Assembly: GCA_035690495.1 (NCBI GenBank)
Contig: DASSKK010000017.1
Coordinates: 1-44,821, forward strand
Origin: DASSKK01 sp035690495
Lineage (GTDB): Bacteria; Actinomycetota; Actinomycetes; Propionibacteriales; Nocardioidaceae
Direction: 5' to 3'
DNA length: 44,821 nucleotides
A program made the position numbers and the translations under genes. The notes beneath the pieces were generated by a model that made no database searches, was not told the origin of the DNA, and saw only the letters and a list, made by a program, of their open reading frames with translations. Below are positions 31,681 through 42,530 of this stretch, one piece after another (positions within the stretch are counted from its first letter, which is position 1; each line of letters begins with the position of its first letter).

Positions 31681-33698
31681 GAATGCGTCCTCTTGGCGGT
31701 CAGGATGTGGGCGGGCTCGGCGTACGGGTCCAGTCTGACGTAGTTGCGCTCGCCCCACGTCCAGGTCTGCCCGGTCAGCTCGTCGTGCACTGCGATCTGG
31801 TCGTTCCAGTCCAGGCCGAGCGCCGGCATGTTCAGGTGCACCATGGTCTCGCGGGCCGCGTGCGGATCCACGTTGACCACGACGATCACCGTGTCGTCCT
31901 CGCCCTCCCCGGTGGTTGAGGAGCGAGCTTGCGAGCGTCTCGAAACCTTCGGGGCGCTCTTCGAGTACACCAGCACGGACTCGTCGTCGCTGGCGTGCAC
32001 CACCAGGTTGCGCAGCTGCTGCAGTGCCGGGTGCGCCCGTCGGATCTCGTTGAGCCGGGTCAGGTACGGCGCCAGGGATCGTCCTTCCGCCTCCGCGCCC
32101 GCCCAGTCGCGGATCCTGATCTGGTACTTCTCGGAGTCGAGGTACTCCTCGCTGCCCGGCCGCACCGCCACGTGCTCGAACAGCTCGAAGCCGGCGTAGA
32201 CCCCCCAGGTCGGCGAGGCGGTGGCGGCGATCGTCGCGCGGATCCGGAAGGCCGCAGGCCCGCCGTACTGCAGGTAGGCGTGCAGGATGTCCGGAGTGTT
32301 CACGAACAGGTTCGGGCGCAGCACCGCGCTGGTCCGGTGGGAGAGCTCGGCGAGGTACTCCTCGAGCTCCCACTTGGCGTTGCGCCAGGTGAAGTAGGTG
32401 TAGGACTGGTGGAAGCCGATGGTGGCCAGGGTGCGCATCATCGCCGGTTTCGTGAACGCCTCGGCGAGGAACAGCACGTCCGGGTCGGTCTTGCGGACCT
32501 CGCCGAGCAGCCACTCCCAGAACTGCACGGGCTTGGTGTGCGGGTTGTCCACCCGGAAGATGCGCACCCCGTGGTCCATCCAGTGCCGGAGCACCCGCAG
32601 CGCCTCGTGGTAGATGCCCTCGGGGTCGTTGTCGAAGTTGACCGGGTAGATGTCCTGGTACTTCTTCGGGGGGTTCTCCGCGTAGGCGATGGTGCCGTCC
32701 GCGCGGGTGGTGAACCACTCCGGGTGCTTGGCCGCCCACGGATGGTCCGGCGCGCACTGCAGCGCGTAGTCCATCGCCACCTCGAGGCCGAGCTCGCGGG
32801 CGCGCGCCACGAAGGCGTCGAAGTCCTGCAGGGTGCCCAGGTCGGGGTGGATCTCGTCGTGGCCGCCCTGCTCGTTGCCGATCGCCCACGGCGAGCCGAC
32901 GTCGTCCGGTGCGGCCACCAGCGTGTTGTTGGCTCCCTTGCGGTTCACCCGGCCGATCGGGTGGATCGGCGGGAGGTAGACCACGTCGAAGCCCATCTCC
33001 GCGACGGCGTCGAGCCTGCGGGCCGCGGTGCGCAACGTGCCGGAGACGACCCTGCCGGTCTCCTCGTCGACGTAGGCGCCCTCCGAGCGCGGGAAGAACT
33101 CGTACCAGCTGCCGTAGAGCGCCCGTGGTCGGTCCACCCGCAGCGGGTAGGGCCCGGCGACGGTGACCATCTCGCGCAGCGGGTGCCCGGCGAGCACCTC
33201 GTCGACGGCTGGAGAGACCGCTGCCGCGAATCTCGCCGGGTCCGGGCGCTGGGTGTCGCGGACGCCCTTGGCGGCGTCGCGCAGCGCCTTGCGCTCCGCC
33301 GACCTCGCGGGCAGCTGGGCGGCGGCGCGGTCGAGCAGCAGCGCCCCCTCGGTGAACATCAGCTCGACGTCGATGCCGGCGGGGATCTTGATCTCCGCAT
33401 CGTGGCGCCAGGTGGCGACCGGGTCGCCCCACGCCTCGATCTCGAAGCCCTGGTCGCCCTCGGCGTCGGCCGTCAGCTCGGCGGTCCACAGGTCGGGTTC
33501 GGTCTCGTGCTTGCGCATCCGCACCCATGGACGTCGTACGCCGTCCGGCCCGGTGAGCACCACGTCGGCGTTCAACGCGTCGTGACCCTCGCGGAACACC
33601 AGCGCGGTCACGGGGAACGGCTCGCCGACCACCGCCTTGGCCGGGTAGCCGCCGGCCACCAGGGGCTCGACGTCGATGACGGGGATGCGGCCGACCAT
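31677..33698 (-). CDS. glgE: Alpha-1,4-glucan:maltose-1-phosphate maltosyltransferase (contains repeat insertion)
   Basis: Extends alpha-1,4-glucans with maltosyl units from maltose-1-phosphate. The 673-residue GH13_3 enzyme starts MVGRIPVIDVEPLVAGGYPAKAVVGE and has the N-terminal dimerisation domain, then the barrel with nucleophile in FRVDNPHTKPVQFWEW and acid in FLAEAFTKPAMM. Between VLVYSK and DTVIVVVNVDPHA it carries SAPKVSRRSQARSSTTGEGED, where relatives have only a few residues. KVSRRSQARSSTTGE is encoded by the family 1 repeat at 31914-31947. It is the first gene of the minus-strand operon and divergent from glgP, with 146 bp between the starts. Its end overlaps treS by 4 nt. Confidence 0.95.
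31914..31947. repeat. Coding repeat (family 1) inside glgE
   Basis: Plus-strand GGTTGAGGAGCGAGC...GTCTCGAAACC, 34 bp. The coding strand reads GGTTTCGAGACGCTCGC...CTCCTCAACC and is translated as VSRRSQARSST. It has the same orientation as the glgB copy but a different frame. Confidence 0.8.
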
Positions 33699-33807
33699 GC
33701 TCCCAGCGTTGCGGGTTCGGCCTCCTCACGCAACCGAAGCGCGCCCCCGTCGAGCTGGCTCTCCGGTCGCGTCGAGCCGGGCTTCGCGTCGCATTCTGGC
33801 GAGTTCG

Positions 33808-33838
33808 TTGGATCGTTCCAGACCCTCTGGGTTACGGT
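33808..33838 (+). promoter_or_regulatory. Candidate leaderless promoter of glgP
   Basis: TACGGT (33833-33838) stands 6 nt before the GTG start of glgP, and TTGGAT (33808-33813) lies 19 nt upstream of it. No Shine-Dalgarno precedes the GTG, so transcription and translation may start at the same place. Confidence 0.45.
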
Positions 33839-33844
33839 TTTCCG

Positions 33845-36439
33845 GTGAGAGCAATCCGCCGGTTCACGGTGCGCCCGGTCCTCCCGGCACCGCTGAACGC
33901 CCTCGACGAGCTCGCCGGCAACCTCCGCTGGTCGTGGCACCCCGAGACCCAGGACCTGTTCGCATGGATCGACTCGGCGGCCTGGGAGGCCGTCGGCCGC
34001 GATCCGGTGCGACTGCTGGGCGCCGTACCCAAGAAGCGCCTGGACCAGCTGGCCGGGGACCCCGACTTCGTGTGGCGGCTCGGCGAGCTCAGCGCCGACC
34101 TGGAGCGCTACCTGACGGGGGAGAGGTGGTACCAGCGGTACTCCGCACGCATCGGTGGCGCAGCGCCTCGGGCGATCGCCTACTTCTCGCCCGAGTTCGG
34201 GATCACCGCGGTGCTGCCGCAGTACTCCGGCGGTCTGGGCATCCTGGCCGGCGACCACCTGAAGACGGCCAGCGACCTCGGCGTGCCGATCGTCGGCGTC
34301 GGGCTGCTCTACCGGCACGGCTACTTCCGGCAGTCGCTGTCGCGAGACGGCTGGCAGCAGGAGCGCTACCCGGTGCTCGACCCCGACGGCATGCCGATCT
34401 CGCTGCTGCGCGAGGCCGACGAGACGCCCGCCCAGATCGACATCGGTCTGCCCGGCGAGGAGTCGCTGACCGCCCGGATCTGGGTGGCCCGCGTCGGCCG
34501 GGTTCCGCTGCTGCTGCTTGACACCGACCTCGAGGAGAACAGCGAGGAGCTGCGGTCTGTCACCGACCGGCTGTACGGCGGCAACACCGAGCACCGGCTG
34601 CGCCAGGAGATGCTGCTCGGCATCGGCGGGGTGCGCGCGCTGCGTGTCTACTCACGCCTCACCGGCGCGCCCGATCCCGAGGTGTTCCACACCAACGAGG
34701 GTCACGCCGGCTTCCTCGGGCTGGAGCGGATCCGCGAGCTCGCAGAGGGCGGGCGGGGCCTCGACTTCGACGCGGCCCTCGAGGTCTCCCGGGCCGGCAC
34801 CGTGTTCACCACGCACACGCCGGTGCCGGCCGGCATCGACCGGTTCCCCGTCGAGCTCGTCGAGCAGTACTTCGGAGGTGAGAACGCCTGCCCGGGCGTC
34901 CCGGTCGAACGGATCCTCGGGCTGGGCGCGGAGGACTACGCCGGCGGCGACCCCGCCGTCTTCAACATGGCGGTGATGGGGTTCCGGCTCGCCCAGCGCG
35001 CCAACGGCGTGTCCGCGCTGCACGGCGAGGTCAGCCGCGACATGTTCGGGGGCCTGTGGCCGGACTTCGACCCCGAAGAGCGGCCGATCGCCTCGATCAC
35101 CAACGGCGTTCACGCTCCGACATGGGTGGCCCGCGAGATCTACGACCTGGCGCGCGCGCACGGCGTGCGCCCGGGGCCGGAGCCGGACGCGGACACGGCC
35201 GAGCTGGTCTTCGAGGTGGTCGACAAGGTGTCGCCGCGGCAGATCTGGGACACCAAGCGCGCGCTGCGCGAGCGGCTCGTGCACGACGCACGCGCCCGGC
35301 TGGCTGCCTCCTGGCGGGAGCGCGGCGCGGCCCCGGCGGAGACCACCTGGATCCAGTCCGCGCTCGACCCGGACGTGCTCACGATCGGGTTCGCGCGCCG
35401 GGTCCCGTCGTACAAGCGGCTCACGCTGATGCTTCGCGACCCGGACCGGCTCAAGTCGCTGCTGCTGCACCCCGAGCGGCCGATCCAGCTGGTGATCGCC
35501 GGCAAGGCGCACCCGGCCGACGAGGGCGGGAAGAAGCTGATCCAGGAGATCGTCCGGTTCGCCGACGACCCGTCCGTGCGGCACCGGATCGTCTTCCTGC
35601 CGAACTACGACATCGGGATGGCACAGCCGCTCTATCCCGGCTGCGACGTGTGGCTGAACAACCCGCTTCGCCCCTACGAGGCGTGCGGCACCTCGGGCAT
35701 GAAGGCGGCGCTGAACGGAGGGCTCAACCTCTCGATCCTCGACGGCTGGTGGGACGAGTGGTACGACGGCGACAACGGCTGGGCGATCCCGTCGGCCGAC
35801 GGCATCGACGACCCCGAACGGCGCGACGACATCGAGTCCGCGGCGCTCTACGACCTGATCGAGCGTGAGGTAGCGCCGCGGTTCTACGACGCCGACGACG
35901 AGGGCGTGCCGGTGCGCTGGATCGAGATGGTCCGGCACACGTTGAAGTCGCTGGGGCCCAAGGTGCTCGCGGCGCGGATGCTGCGTGAGTACGTCTCCGG
36001 CCTCTACACGCCGTCCGCGCGCAGCTCGCGGATCCTCAACGGAGACTTCGCCGGCGCGCAGGGACTGGCGGCGTGGAAGCACAAGGTGCGCGAGGCCTGG
36101 GAGGACGTCAGCATCGACCACGTCGACCCGGGCGGCATCACGGGCTCGCCGGAGCTCGGCGAGACGCTGGAGGTGCGTGTCTTCGTGTCGCTCGGCGAGC
36201 TGTCCGTCGACGACGTCGACGTCCAGGTGGTGCACGGCCGGATCCGGCACGACGACGACCTGGTCGACACGGCGACGACGTCGCTGTCGGTCACGGAGTC
36301 CTACGAGGCGGGCAGGCACCGCTACGAGGGGCGGGTGCCGCTGGACACCACCGGCCCGTTCGGCTACACGGTGCGCATCCTGCCGCGCAACGAGCACCTG
36401 TCCGGCCCCGGCGAGCTCGGCCTGGTCACCTTGCCCTGA
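33845..36439 (+). CDS. glgP: Alpha-glucan (maltodextrin/glycogen) phosphorylase
   Basis: PLP-dependent phosphorylase of 864 residues that releases glucose-1-phosphate from alpha-1,4-glucan, so it opposes GlgE. It belongs to the short archaeal/actinobacterial phosphorylase class, starting MRAIRRFTVRPVLPAPLNALDELAGNLRWSWHP. The substrate-binding region IAYFSPEFGITAVLPQYSGGLGILAGDHLK and the PLP site YEACGTSGMKAALNGGLNLSILDGWWDE are intact, with the Schiff-base Lys in GTSGMKA. The C-terminus (about 750-864) is an extra beta domain. GTG start with a leaderless-type promoter. It is divergent from glgE, so synthesis and degradation of the polymer may respond to the same 146-bp region. Confidence 0.95.
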   Translation: MRAIRRFTVRPVLPAPLNALDELAGNLRWSWHPETQDLFAWIDSAAWEAVGRDPVRLLGAVPKKRLDQLAGDPDFVWRLGELSADLERYLTGERWYQRYSARIGGAAPRAIAYFSPEFGITAVLPQYSGGLGILAGDHLKTASDLGVPIVGVGLLYRHGYFRQSLSRDGWQQERYPVLDPDGMPISLLREADETPAQIDIGLPGEESLTARIWVARVGRVPLLLLDTDLEENSEELRSVTDRLYGGNTEHRLRQEMLLGIGGVRALRVYSRLTGAPDPEVFHTNEGHAGFLGLERIRELAEGGRGLDFDAALEVSRAGTVFTTHTPVPAGIDRFPVELVEQYFGGENACPGVPVERILGLGAEDYAGGDPAVFNMAVMGFRLAQRANGVSALHGEVSRDMFGGLWPDFDPEERPIASITNGVHAPTWVAREIYDLARAHGVRPGPEPDADTAELVFEVVDKVSPRQIWDTKRALRERLVHDARARLAASWRERGAAPAETTWIQSALDPDVLTIGFARRVPSYKRLTLMLRDPDRLKSLLLHPERPIQLVIAGKAHPADEGGKKLIQEIVRFADDPSVRHRIVFLPNYDIGMAQPLYPGCDVWLNNPLRPYEACGTSGMKAALNGGLNLSILDGWWDEWYDGDNGWAIPSADGIDDPERRDDIESAALYDLIEREVAPRFYDADDEGVPVRWIEMVRHTLKSLGPKVLAARMLREYVSGLYTPSARSSRILNGDFAGAQGLAAWKHKVREAWEDVSIDHVDPGGITGSPELGETLEVRVFVSLGELSVDDVDVQVVHGRIRHDDDLVDTATTSLSVTESYEAGRHRYEGRVPLDTTGPFGYTVRILPRNEHLSGPGELGLVTLP

Positions 36440-36447
36440 GCTGCCGG

Positions 36448-36852
36448 TCAGAGACCGGCGAAAGGGTTCTCTACGGTCACACCGTCGAAATCCATCCCGT
36501 GCTGGAGATCCTCGGAGAGCAAGGTCGCTGCACCCGCTCGCCGAGCAGCCTCGATGATCAAGGCGTCCCACAGCGAGATATGCCATCTTCGCGAGGCGGC
36601 CACCGCCGTGGTCAACAGAACCGCGTCCTCGACCACTGCGACCGTCGGCGTCAGCGCGCGCACGGCCGCGGCTGCATCCACGACGCTCAGCCCCAGCTTC
36701 GAACAGGCGACGACGTAGAGCTCACGGAGCACCTGCGGGCTCGTGCGTGGGCGCGGACTGGCGCCGAGCACGGCGCGGGCGACCCGCTGCTTGTCGGGCG
36801 CGGCGCCGTCCAAGGCGTAAGCGACCACATTGGTGTCCGCGAAGGTGGTCAC
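36448..36852 (-). CDS. vapC: PIN-domain ribonuclease toxin (VapC-like)
   Basis: Toxin of 134 residues, probably an RNase acting on tRNA or rRNA when free of antitoxin. The acidic quartet expected of PIN domains is visible: Asp7 (TFADTNVVAYAL), Glu44 (QVLRELYVVA), Asp96 (SLWDALIIEAA) and a C-terminal acid in LLSEDLQHG. The GTG start overlaps the antitoxin stop (GTGA). It faces the end of glgP with 8 nt between stops. It lies within the glycogen gene region, but no functional link to it is implied. Confidence 0.93.
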   Translation of the reverse strand: MTTFADTNVVAYALDGAAPDKQRVARAVLGASPRPRTSPQVLRELYVVACSKLGLSVVDAAAAVRALTPTVAVVEDAVLLTTAVAASRRWHISLWDALIIEAARRAGAATLLSEDLQHGMDFDGVTVENPFAGL

Positions 36853-37100
36853 CGGCTGCTCGCGACGTCACGTTGCAGCTCTTCTCGGCGCCAACGGCGG
36901 CCGCCGGGGGGCGACGCGGCCCCGAGCTGGGCAGCGACTTCGAGGAAGTGGTCCCACGCGTCACCGACCTCTGCGTCTTCGTCGACGTAGGCAGCGAGCC
37001 CGGAGCGCAGCACGCTGTTCACCGAGGTGCCCTCCCGTGCCGCCCGGACCCGGGCCTGGCGGAGGAGCTCCTCGGGGACCGCGATCGTCAGGTTCGCCAT
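36849..37100 (-). CDS. vapB: Ribbon-helix-helix antitoxin (VapB-like)
   Basis: Antitoxin of 83 residues starting MANLTIAVPEELLRQARVRAAREGTSVNSVLRSGLAAYVDEDAE. The first 45 residues are the RHH DNA-binding fold; the C-terminal tail (WDHFLEVAAQLGAASPPGGRRWRREEL) is the probable toxin-wrapping segment. A start 13 codons upstream would add a non-conserved segment, so the ATG at 37100 is chosen. It is followed by vapC with a GTGA overlap. A dyad 13-27 nt upstream may be the autoregulatory operator. The DUF559 gene ends 36 nt upstream and could be in the same transcript. Confidence 0.92.
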   Translation of the reverse strand: MANLTIAVPEELLRQARVRAAREGTSVNSVLRSGLAAYVDEDAEVGDAWDHFLEVAAQLGAASPPGGRRWRREELQRDVASSR

Positions 37101-37112
37101 GCCCACAAAGAT

Positions 37113-37127
37113 ACACTGATCCTGTGT
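37113..37127 (-). promoter_or_regulatory. Candidate vapBC operator
   Basis: ACAC-TGATCCT-GTGT is a short dyad 13-27 nt upstream of the vapB ATG, overlapping GTATCTT, which could serve as a -10. RHH antitoxins usually bind such sites to repress their own operon. Confidence 0.3.
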
Positions 37128-37135
37128 CCGACCGG

Positions 37136-38122
37136 TCACGGGATCCGTGATACCGGGGTCGTCAGGGAAGCTGCCTTGGCGAGACGACGGCGCGGAGCAC
37201 GAGCACGGATCCGAGCTCGGTCTGGTGACCCTGCCCTGACCGACTTCGCCAGCTGTGCCCGGCGCTCTACGAGCACCGCAACCGCGAGCAGCATCCGCCG
37301 TACGTAGCCGGGGTCGAACATCACGTCCTCCCAGGCGAAGCGCAACACCGTCCAGCCGCGTGCGACCAGGTTGTTGTAGCGCCGGGCGTCTTCTCGCAGC
37401 GACTGACGGTCGCCGTGCCAGGCGAAGGAGTCGGCCTCGAGCACGACGCGCCGGTCCACGTCGACCAGATCGGGACGGACCGAGAAGTTCCGGCCACTGA
37501 TCTCGACCTGCGGTGAGGCGGAAAGCCCCGGCACGTCGAGCGCGATTGCGCGAAGCACCGACTCGAACGGGTTCGCGGCGAGTCCGCTCGCCTCAGCCGC
37601 GACCCGCCGTGCCTGCGGTGCTCCCTGGCCCGACACCGTCGGGGCCAGATCGAGCAACTCCGGCTTGGTCACCGCCTCGTGCCGCAGCGCGGAGTCGGCG
37701 ACGGTCAGCGCTTCGTCCAACGGCAGCGACCGCAGGCAGTCCGCGAGGGTCCGGTTCCGTGACGTGACGCGGTCACGCGTGACCTCTGCCTCCTCGAGGT
37801 TCGCCCAGTGCACGTTCAGGCCCCGCCGCCGGCGTTCGGCCAGCTTGCGGTTGCGTGGCACCGTGACGTCCGGCTCAGCCGGGACCGTCTTCAGCTCCCA
37901 GCCCCAGTGCAGGGCGGCACTTCTGTGCGACACGACGCCGGTCAGCGCACTCGCGGCACGCAGGGAACGGTCCGCCACTGGTGCGGCGTATCTCCCGCGG
38001 CCATCGCTGACGATCTCGCCAGACCTGAGCGCACGGTCCACTTCGGCACGAGAGGTGAGTTCGACCAGGGCGGCGCGGGCGGCGACCCCGCCCAGGAGGT
38101 TCAGGTGTTCGCTGACGTTCAC
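37136..38122 (-). CDS. DUF559 endonuclease-like protein with N-terminal AbiEi-like wing domain
   Basis: Cytosolic protein of 328 residues. The N-terminal part (ELTSRAEVDRALRSGEIVSDGRGRYAAP...SALTGVVSHRSAALHWGWEL) resembles the winged-helix/AbiEi antitoxin-type module. The C-terminal part is a VSR-like PD-(D/E)XK domain: ANPFESVLRAIALDVPGLSASPQVEI, RPDLVDVDRRVVLEADSF, then GWTVLRFAWEDVMFDPGYV. The likely metal ligands are the Asp of RPDLVD and the Glu of VLEADSF. Proteins of this shape are abundant in Nocardioidaceae and may be orphan nuclease or defence genes; no function is established. The GTG at 38122 is chosen because upstream sequence is not protein-like. Confidence 0.85.
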   Translation of the reverse strand: MNVSEHLNLLGGVAARAALVELTSRAEVDRALRSGEIVSDGRGRYAAPVADRSLRAASALTGVVSHRSAALHWGWELKTVPAEPDVTVPRNRKLAERRRRGLNVHWANLEEAEVTRDRVTSRNRTLADCLRSLPLDEALTVADSALRHEAVTKPELLDLAPTVSGQGAPQARRVAAEASGLAANPFESVLRAIALDVPGLSASPQVEISGRNFSVRPDLVDVDRRVVLEADSFAWHGDRQSLREDARRYNNLVARGWTVLRFAWEDVMFDPGYVRRMLLAVAVLVERRAQLAKSVRAGSPDRARIRARAPRRRLAKAASLTTPVSRIP

Positions 38123-38159
38123 AGGCCGAGCATTCCGCAGGCCGCCAGATTCGTACAGC

Positions 38160-38232
38160 GACGGGCAGCCTCGCCGGATCGGGGCTCGTATGCAGGCGGA
38201 GATGGGCAGGCGGTGAAACCAGGCTGCCCGTC
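38160..38232. repeat. Long-loop inverted repeat after glgX
   Basis: GACGGGCAGCCT (38160-38171) and AGGCTGCCCGTC (38221-38232) are perfect 12-bp complements 49 nt apart. The right arm ends 3 nt before the glgX stop complement (38236-38238). It fills most of the 113-bp gap to the DUF559 start. The architecture matches the elements at 938 and 28324, but the sequence is unrelated. Confidence 0.75.
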
Positions 38233-38235
38233 CGA

Positions 38236-40326
<2,091 letters not shown>

Positions 40327-41619
40327 CGGGCCATTGTCCCCGACCGTCCGAGGCGTCGTCGCGGGTGGCCATCCGCTCCAGCATCTCGGCCGCGTCGGCC
40401 ACGAACAGCGACTTGCCTCGCGCGATGCGGGCCTCGCGCTCGACCGGGTCGGCGACGAGGGCGTCGATTGCGCCGAGCAGCTGCGCTTCGTCGGTGACGA
40501 TGTCCGTGAGGCCGAGGTCGGCCAAGGCCGCGGCGTCGTCGCGGCCGTGACCTGTCAACGGTTGGAAGGTGACCACCGGGAGGCCGATCCCGAGGGCCTC
40601 CTTCGAGCTCATCCCGGCCGCGTTGTCGACGAGCACGTCGGCAGCCGCCATGACCGTCGGCATCTCGTCCACCCAGCCGAGAGGTACGACGCCCGCCAGC
40701 TCGGCCAGGCTCTCGCGCAGCTCCTCGTTGCGGCCGCAGACCACGACGGGGACCCAGCCGGCGCGAGCCGCGATCGCCTCCGCCGCGTGCCGCACGGTGC
40801 GACCCAGGCCGAGCGATCCGGTCGTCAGGAGCGCGACGCGGGCGTCCGCGGGCAGGCCGAGTCGCTGTCGCGACGTGTGCCGGTCCGGGCAGGCGACCAG
40901 GAACCCCGGCCGCACGATGGGCCCGGAGACCTCGGCCCGGCGGCCCATTCGCACAGAGGCGTCGGCCGCGGCGTACTCGGAGATGCAGAGCTCGAGATCG
41001 ACGGCCGGGTGCAGCCAGGCGCTGTTGACCGAGAACGTGGTGATCACGGTGACCGCGGGGCAGTCCAGCTCCCCGCGAGCCCTCAGCCGGCCGACGGCGA
41101 GCGCCGACAGGGGATAGGTGCTCGCGACCAGGTCCGGCTCGAACTCGCGCACCACGCGACGCAGGCCGGGAAGCGCGAGGTGCACCGGGATGCCGACGCG
41201 TTCACCGGCGTGCTGGCCCGCGGCGAAGAACACGTCGTACACGTGCTGGTAGAGGCCGGGATGCCGATCCACGAGCCAGGGGTAGACCCAGCCCAGCCAC
41301 CGACCGATCGGCGCCGGCATCACCTCGAGCTGGTCGACGACCAGCGCCTCGTGCCCCCGCGCGACGAGCCGGCGCTCCAGCTCCCGGCTGATCTGCAGAT
41401 GACCGCCGCCCATCGCCGCGGACACGATCAGCACCCGTCGTGGTCTGCCGGAGGCGTCCATCGTGCGGTCCTCTCGTCCGGTGGCGTGACAATGCCGGGC
41501 TCGGACCCCGGCGTCGTCTCGGTGCCCGACATCGCTGGCCGGCAAACTCGCGCGCGGCCGTTTGCGGGCTGCCTTGGCGGGCACCGCAGGAAGGGACAGG
41601 GTGTGGAGGTGGGCAGTCG

Positions 41620-42528
41620 ATGGTCTACGGCCTGGCCCTGGTGGCCGCACTGATCGTGGCCACCGGCGAGGTCGTCCAGCAGCGGACGGCTGCTCTCGCC
41701 CCGCCGGAGGACAACCTGTCGCCGCGGCTGCTGCTGTGGCTGGTGCAACGGCCACGCTGGCTGGCCGGGGTGGGCTGCTCGTTCGCCGGCAACATCGCCT
41801 TCGCGACCGCACTGCACCTCGGCTCGGTCATCCTCGTCGAGTCGGTCTTCGTCGTCCGGCTCGTGTTCGGGCTGGCGATCGCCGCGTTCTGGCGCAGGCA
41901 CCGGGTCCCCGCGCGCGACCTGTGGGGCGGGCTGGCGATCACGGCCGGGCTGATCACGTTCCTGCTTGCCGGCCACCCGCACGCCGGCTCCGGGCATGTC
42001 ACGAACCTGCGCTGGGCCATCGGCGCCGGCTCGGTCGTGTTCGTGGCGCTCGTGCTCGCCCTGGCCGCCCGCACCGTGTTCGGCACCTCCGACCGTGGCG
42101 CGGCGCTGCTAGGCGCGGGAGCGGGCCTGCTGTTCGGCTTGCAGGCGTCGCTGATCAGCGCCGCCGTACGGGTGATGACCACCCGCGGCATCATCGCGCT
42201 GCTCACCGGCTGGCACGCGTACGTCGTGGTGGTGGTCGCCCTGCTCGGCATGCTGCTGGTGCAGAGCGCGTTCGAGGCGGCCCCCCTGCCGTCGTCCTAC
42301 CCTGCGGTGATCACCGCCCAGCTGTTGTCGGCGATCGTGATCGGCGTCGCGATCCTCGGTGGCACGGTGCGGCTCTCACCCGGTGGGATCGCGGCGGTCG
42401 TCGTCGCACTGGCGGTGATGGTCGTCGGCATCGTCGTGCTCTCCTCCTCGCACATCCTCACCGGGCACCACCCGGCCACCGAGCGTCGTGCCCGCACCCC
42501 GCACCGACCCGAGCAGGGCGAGGGCTAG
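41620..42528 (+). CDS. DMT-superfamily (NIPA/EamA-like) membrane protein 1
   Basis: Polytopic membrane protein of 302 residues with about nine hydrophobic segments. It starts MVYGLALVAALIVATGEVVQQRTAALAP, the EVVQQ signature of NIPA-like/DMT transporters, and its last helices read LLVQSAFEAAPLPSSYPAVITAQLLSAIVIGVAI. The ATG has GGAGGT about 9 nt upstream. A paralogue follows 2 nt later in the same direction. It is divergent from the glycosyltransferase and could share regulation with it. Substrates are unknown; cation, lipid-linked sugar or polyamine export are all possible. Confidence 0.87.
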   Translation: MVYGLALVAALIVATGEVVQQRTAALAPPEDNLSPRLLLWLVQRPRWLAGVGCSFAGNIAFATALHLGSVILVESVFVVRLVFGLAIAAFWRRHRVPARDLWGGLAITAGLITFLLAGHPHAGSGHVTNLRWAIGAGSVVFVALVLALAARTVFGTSDRGAALLGAGAGLLFGLQASLISAAVRVMTTRGIIALLTGWHAYVVVVVALLGMLLVQSAFEAAPLPSSYPAVITAQLLSAIVIGVAILGGTVRLSPGGIAAVVVALAVMVVGIVVLSSSHILTGHHPATERRARTPHRPEQGEG

Positions 42529-42530
42529 TC

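Noticed and set aside
41440..41619. N-terminal extension of the first DMT protein from a start at 41440
   Set aside because: The extension is Arg/Trp/Cys-rich, lacks family similarity and lies over the glycosyltransferase 5' end; the ATG at 41620 has GGAGGT.
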